A DNA stretch of 8,889 nt from Bacillota bacterium (GTDB taxonomy: Bacteria; Bacillota; Sulfobacillia; Sulfobacillales; Sulfobacillaceae). A program made the translations under genes and the position numbers. The stretch lies in NCBI GenBank assembly GCA_021820675.1, contig JAKADI010000043.1:1-8889 (forward strand), in the 5' to 3' direction. Under the pieces are notes generated by a model. The model did not search any database. It saw only the letters and a list, made by a program, of their open reading frames with translations, and was not told where the DNA came from. Shown one piece after another: positions 6,285 through 8,889 of the stretch. Positions within the stretch are counted from its first letter, which is position 1. Each line of letters opens with the position of its first letter.

Positions 6285-6356
6285 GTGGTTTTGAGCGTCA
6301 ACTTCCCTATCCCATAGTGGAGGGAAATGACATCCATAGCCCATCAGAAAACCACG

Positions 6357-7652
6357 TTAAGTCGCATCTGGCGCGTTGGCATAAGCCCGGTCTAGCACTT
6401 GCATGATATGCATAACCGTCACTGGCGGACCAAATCTCTTGACCCCTTGCTCCATCTGCAACCAACAACCCGGATTGCCGGTCGCAACCACTTCAGCCCC
6501 GGTGGGAATATCCATCATTTTCCGTCGCAAAAGTGCGTCAGCCATGGCCGGATGGGTTAGGTTATAGATTCCCGCACTGCCGCAACAGCGCGTCATATCA
6601 GGCATAGGGCGATAATCCGATCCGGGCAGGGACTGCAAAAGGCGCTCCGGAATATTGCCCACTTTCATCACATGATGGAGATGACAAGATCCTTGATAAG
6701 TTACGGTATAGGGAAAGGGCCCGGATGGAGGCTCGAACCCCACTAAATCCAGGATTTGCATTGCATCGTGCACGCGTGACGAAAATTCCCTGGCTCTATT
6801 GGCATAACGCGGATCATCCTTAAGCCAGTCCGGATATTCAAGAAGAGCCGCACCACATCCGCCGGCGTTGGTGGCAATGTAGTCGGCTCCCTGACCAAAT
6901 CGGTCAACATTAATCCGGGCGAGTCGTCTCGCTTCTTCTCGGTTCCCCGCGTGCACGGCCAGGGCGCCACAACAAACCTGCCCTTCTGGGGCTGTAACGG
7001 AGCATCCGTGCCGTGACAACACCCGCACGGTGGCCTCATGGGCATCCGAAAATGCCGCATCCATAATACATCCCAAAAACAGTTGCACACGGACAGTGTC
7101 ACGGGCATGAGCCTTAGCAAGCCTTTTGACCGGCATCCCCCCTGCCGCCTTGGACGGCAGGGGACGCACTGTAGAGGCCAAAGTGCTGACACTCGCCGGC
7201 AATCCCGGCCATTTGTTGCGGCGTTGCCATAGGCCGATTTGTTGACCGGCTTTAAACACGCGCCGCGCCACCTTAAGGCGGCCGGGATGGGCGAGTACCT
7301 GCTCGAGCCACCGAGCCCACGCCGGCGTGGTGACGATGTGCTGTTGCACCACCTCGGCCCGCCCCTTTTCTATTAACCTGCCAATGGGCACCCCGGAAGG
7401 GCACGCACTTTCACACGCCCGGCAATCGAGACAGGTAAAGAGAGTTTCGGCCAGTGGTCCATTTTCAAGGGGTATGAGTCCTTGCGCCACTGATCTGATA
7501 AGTTGCACTCGCCCTCGCGGGGATTCACGCTCTAGACCCGTCTCTTGAAATGTCGGGCAACTGGGCAAACACAATCCACATTTAATACAGGATTGAAATT
7601 CATCGGCCTGGGGAGCATCTGCCGTCAACCACCCGCTAGCTGGATCCTTCAT
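6357..7652 (-). CDS. glcF: Glycolate oxidase iron-sulfur subunit GlcF (heterodisulfide-reductase-like)
   Basis: Electron-transfer subunit of 431 residues that passes electrons from the flavin subunit to the quinone pool at the inner face of the membrane. Two [4Fe-4S] ferredoxin motifs open the protein: C22-x2-C25-x2-C28-x3-C32-P and C74-x2-C77-x2-C80-x3-C84-P. Two CCG domains follow: one with GC at 194-195, CCG at 227-229 and GGCG at 264-267, the other with C323, CCG at 356-358 and NPGC at 393-396. Length and order match GlcF. The ATG at 7650-7652 is chosen since AAAGGAG lies 8 bp upstream and the start overlaps the glcD stop as ATGA; the frame remains open to 7697, but that would give a 49-base overlap without a ribosome site. 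No glcE lies between, as in the two-gene pairs of Bacillus (YsfC-YsfD). A D-lactate dehydrogenase FeS subunit is the main alternative. Confidence 0.92.
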   Translation of the reverse strand: MKDPASGWLTADAPQADEFQSCIKCGLCLPSCPTFQETGLERESPRGRVQLIRSVAQGLIPLENGPLAETLFTCLDCRACESACPSGVPIGRLIEKGRAEVVQQHIVTTPAWARWLEQVLAHPGRLKVARRVFKAGQQIGLWQRRNKWPGLPASVSTLASTVRPLPSKAAGGMPVKRLAKAHARDTVRVQLFLGCIMDAAFSDAHEATVRVLSRHGCSVTAPEGQVCCGALAVHAGNREEARRLARINVDRFGQGADYIATNAGGCGAALLEYPDWLKDDPRYANRAREFSSRVHDAMQILDLVGFEPPSGPFPYTVTYQGSCHLHHVMKVGNIPERLLQSLPGSDYRPMPDMTRCCGSAGIYNLTHPAMADALLRRKMMDIPTGAEVVATGNPGCWLQMEQGVKRFGPPVTVMHIMQVLDRAYANAPDAT

Positions 7653-8889
7653 GATTTTGACTCCTTTCGCTCCCAAGGTTCTAGCGATACGGGCCACGGC
7701 GGAGCCTCCTCAGGAAAGATTTTGCCGGGATTCAAGATATGCTTGGGGTCAAAGACCGCTTTAAGTTGACGCATCGCCCACAGCCCATTCTCGCCATGTT
7801 CCCACGGCATAAATGGAGCTTTAAGATAGCCGATTCCGTGCTCGCCGGTTAACGTTCCCCCCATAGCCAGGGTGGCATCAAAGATAGCGGCGACGGCAGC
7901 CCAGACACGGGACATTTCCTCGGCATTGTGTTCGTCGCACATAATATTCGGATGAAGATTGCCATCTCCAATATGACCAAAAATCACCAGATCGACGGCG
8001 TATTCGCGGGCAATCGCTTTGAGCCGCCGCACCATTTCAGGAATTTTGCTGCGGGGAACGGTGGCGTCTTCCGAGACTTTTGACGGTTTAATCCGTGCCA
8101 CCGCCGAAGAAATCGACTTACGCGCCACCCACAACTCGGCCGCCTCGTGCGCATTGGAAGCGACGACAACGCTCCGCGCCCCGCCTTGCCGGCAAAAATC
8201 GGATATTTGACCAACCTCGGAGTCGATGACCACACCAGGCCCATCGACTTCGATCAAAAGCAAGGCCGCGGCATCCATCGGCAGTCCAAGGTGAAGATAG
8301 GATTCCACCACACGAATCGAAGCGTCATCGATAAACTCGAGGGCCGCTGGACGGAGTCCTGCCTCCACGACCCGACTTACTGTTTGCGCCGCGTCCTCAA
8401 GATCGTCATAGATCGCCAAAAGCGTTCGTTTTGCCTCAGGCTTGGGAATGAGTTTCATAATCGCCTCGGTAATGATGCCTAAAGTCCCCTCCGAGCCTAC
8501 GAACAGGCGCGTGAGATCATAACCACTCACATTTTTGACGGTGATGCCACCGGTATTGAGAATCCGCCCATCCGCGAGCACCACCGTTAGTCCCAGTGTA
8601 TAATCCCGAAAGACCCCGTACTTAAACGCATGCGGCCCGCCCGCATTTTCGGCTAGACTTCCTCCCATGGTGGCCGCGCGGGCGCTCGAAGGATCCGGTG
8701 GAAAAAACAGCCCGTTCTTGTCTACAGCACCGGCAAACCGTTCTACGGTTATTCCAGCCTGAACTCGAGCGTAGAGATCTTGATCATTGATTTCGATTAA
8801 GTTCTGCAGCCGGCTCAGGTCCAGAACCCAGCCGCCATTTAGCGGCACCGACCCTCCGGAAAGGCCGGTGGATGCCCCGCGGGGATACA
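7649..8889 (-). CDS. glcD: Glycolate oxidase FAD-binding subunit GlcD (5' truncated by window edge)
   Basis: FAD-dependent 2-hydroxy-acid dehydrogenase of the FAD_binding_4 / FAD-oxidase_C family, oxidising glycolate (or D-lactate) and passing electrons to GlcF. The frame is open past the right edge: about 412 residues are visible of an expected 450-480, so roughly the first 40-60 are missing. The visible part begins with YPRGASTGLSGGS, the pyrophosphate-binding loop (usual RGAGTGLSGG), so a GTG at 8846-8848 is an internal codon, not the start. Then come the FAD-domain motifs GLFFPPDPSS, MGGSLAENAGG, GITVKNVSGYDLTRLFVGSEGT, and in the C-terminal cap EDATVPRSK, GHIGDGNLHPN (metal/substrate histidines) and GTLTGEHGIG, with ILNPGKIFP at the end. 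All catalytic signatures are intact. It overlaps glcF by 4 bp. Glycolate versus D-lactate cannot be decided from motifs; the adjacent glcF favours glycolate oxidase. Confidence 0.93.
   Translation of the reverse strand, partial: YPRGASTGLSGGSVPLNGGWVLDLSRLQNLIEINDQDLYARVQAGITVERFAGAVDKNGLFFPPDPSSARAATMGGSLAENAGGPHAFKYGVFRDYTLGLTVVLADGRILNTGGITVKNVSGYDLTRLFVGSEGTLGIITEAIMKLIPKPEAKRTLLAIYDDLEDAAQTVSRVVEAGLRPAALEFIDDASIRVVESYLHLGLPMDAAALLLIEVDGPGVVIDSEVGQISDFCRQGGARSVVVASNAHEAAELWVARKSISSAVARIKPSKVSEDATVPRSKIPEMVRRLKAIAREYAVDLVIFGHIGDGNLHPNIMCDEHNAEEMSRVWAAVAAIFDATLAMGGTLTGEHGIGYLKAPFMPWEHGENGLWAMRQLKAVFDPKHILNPGKIFPEEAPPWPVSLEPWERKESKS

Larger units (their letters stand above)
5783..6356. other. 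Long intergenic leader between glcF and the DUF3311 operon
   Basis: 574 bp with no recognised gene. From right to left on the minus strand: an inverted repeat GTGGTTTT/AAAACCAC (6348-6355 with 6285-6292) just after the glcF stop, with a 55-base loop and no T-run; a 10-bp direct repeat at 6265-6284; an unremarkable stretch (about 6075-6260) with only short frames; an AT-rich block with a candidate promoter (6040-6067); a perfect palindrome (6005-6022); then about 220 nt of transcribed leader with competing hairpins and the small 5779-5916 ORF. A nine-codon frame at about 5953-5982 (MADEEVGGH) lacks a ribosome site. I see no clear terminator for glcF, so read-through from glcDF into the symporter operon is possible. 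Confidence 0.6.

Noticed and set aside
8846..8848. GTG as the glcD start
   Set aside because: The frame upstream continues to the window edge and encodes the conserved RGxxTGLSGG FAD-binding loop, so the gene begins outside the window.

Overview
The window carries six well-supported genes plus one possible fragment at the left edge, in an arrangement typical of a moderately GC-rich bacterial chromosome. Strong purine-rich Shine-Dalgarno sequences (GGAGGG, GAGGAGGGG, AAAGGAG), GTG starts, tight 4-base and 3-base junctions, a two-gene glcD-glcF pair without glcE, and a DUF3311-plus-symporter pair all suggest a Firmicute. A thermoacidophilic, Sulfobacillus- or Alicyclobacillus-like organism is my best guess, but this is an inference from style and gene families, not a database match.

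Left part (1-2031): a minus-strand Lrp/AsnC-family regulator is divergent from a plus-strand APC-superfamily transporter whose motifs match the YjeH type of amino-acid exporter. Their shared 152-bp control region holds a perfect 17-bp palindrome (8-bp arms, 1-bp centre), the obvious candidate operator. The regulator probably senses an amino acid and controls its export, by analogy with lrp-brnFE of Corynebacterium, although the exporter here belongs to a different family. Bases 1-60 may be the end of a membrane protein gene.

Middle (2032-5782): after about 510 bp without a convincing gene, which contains a strong GC-rich hairpin, comes a minus-strand three-gene operon. In transcription order it is a DUF3311 small membrane protein, an SSS-family solute symporter of the MctP/YhjB type, and a YtcJ-like amidohydrolase. 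The first two genes are 3 bp apart and the last two 23 bp apart. A solute is probably imported and an amide-type compound hydrolysed, but neither substrate can be read from the sequence.

Leader (5783-6356): 574 bp separate this operon from the next. It holds a candidate promoter near 6040-6067, a perfect 18-bp palindrome just downstream of it, an unusually long (about 250 nt) leader with competing hairpins, and an overlooked 45-codon ORF that ends in an ATGA overlap with the DUF3311 start. This is the most intriguing non-coding stretch of the window.

Right part (6357-8889): glcF and the 5'-truncated glcD, overlapping by ATGA, encode the iron-sulfur and flavin subunits of a membrane-associated glycolate (or D-lactate) oxidase. 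Together with the neighbouring monocarboxylate-type symporter they suggest a small locus for uptake and oxidation of 2-hydroxy acids or other monocarboxylates; this link is inference. I see no CRISPR array, tRNA, rRNA, transposase or phage gene, and no clear evidence of a wholly new system.
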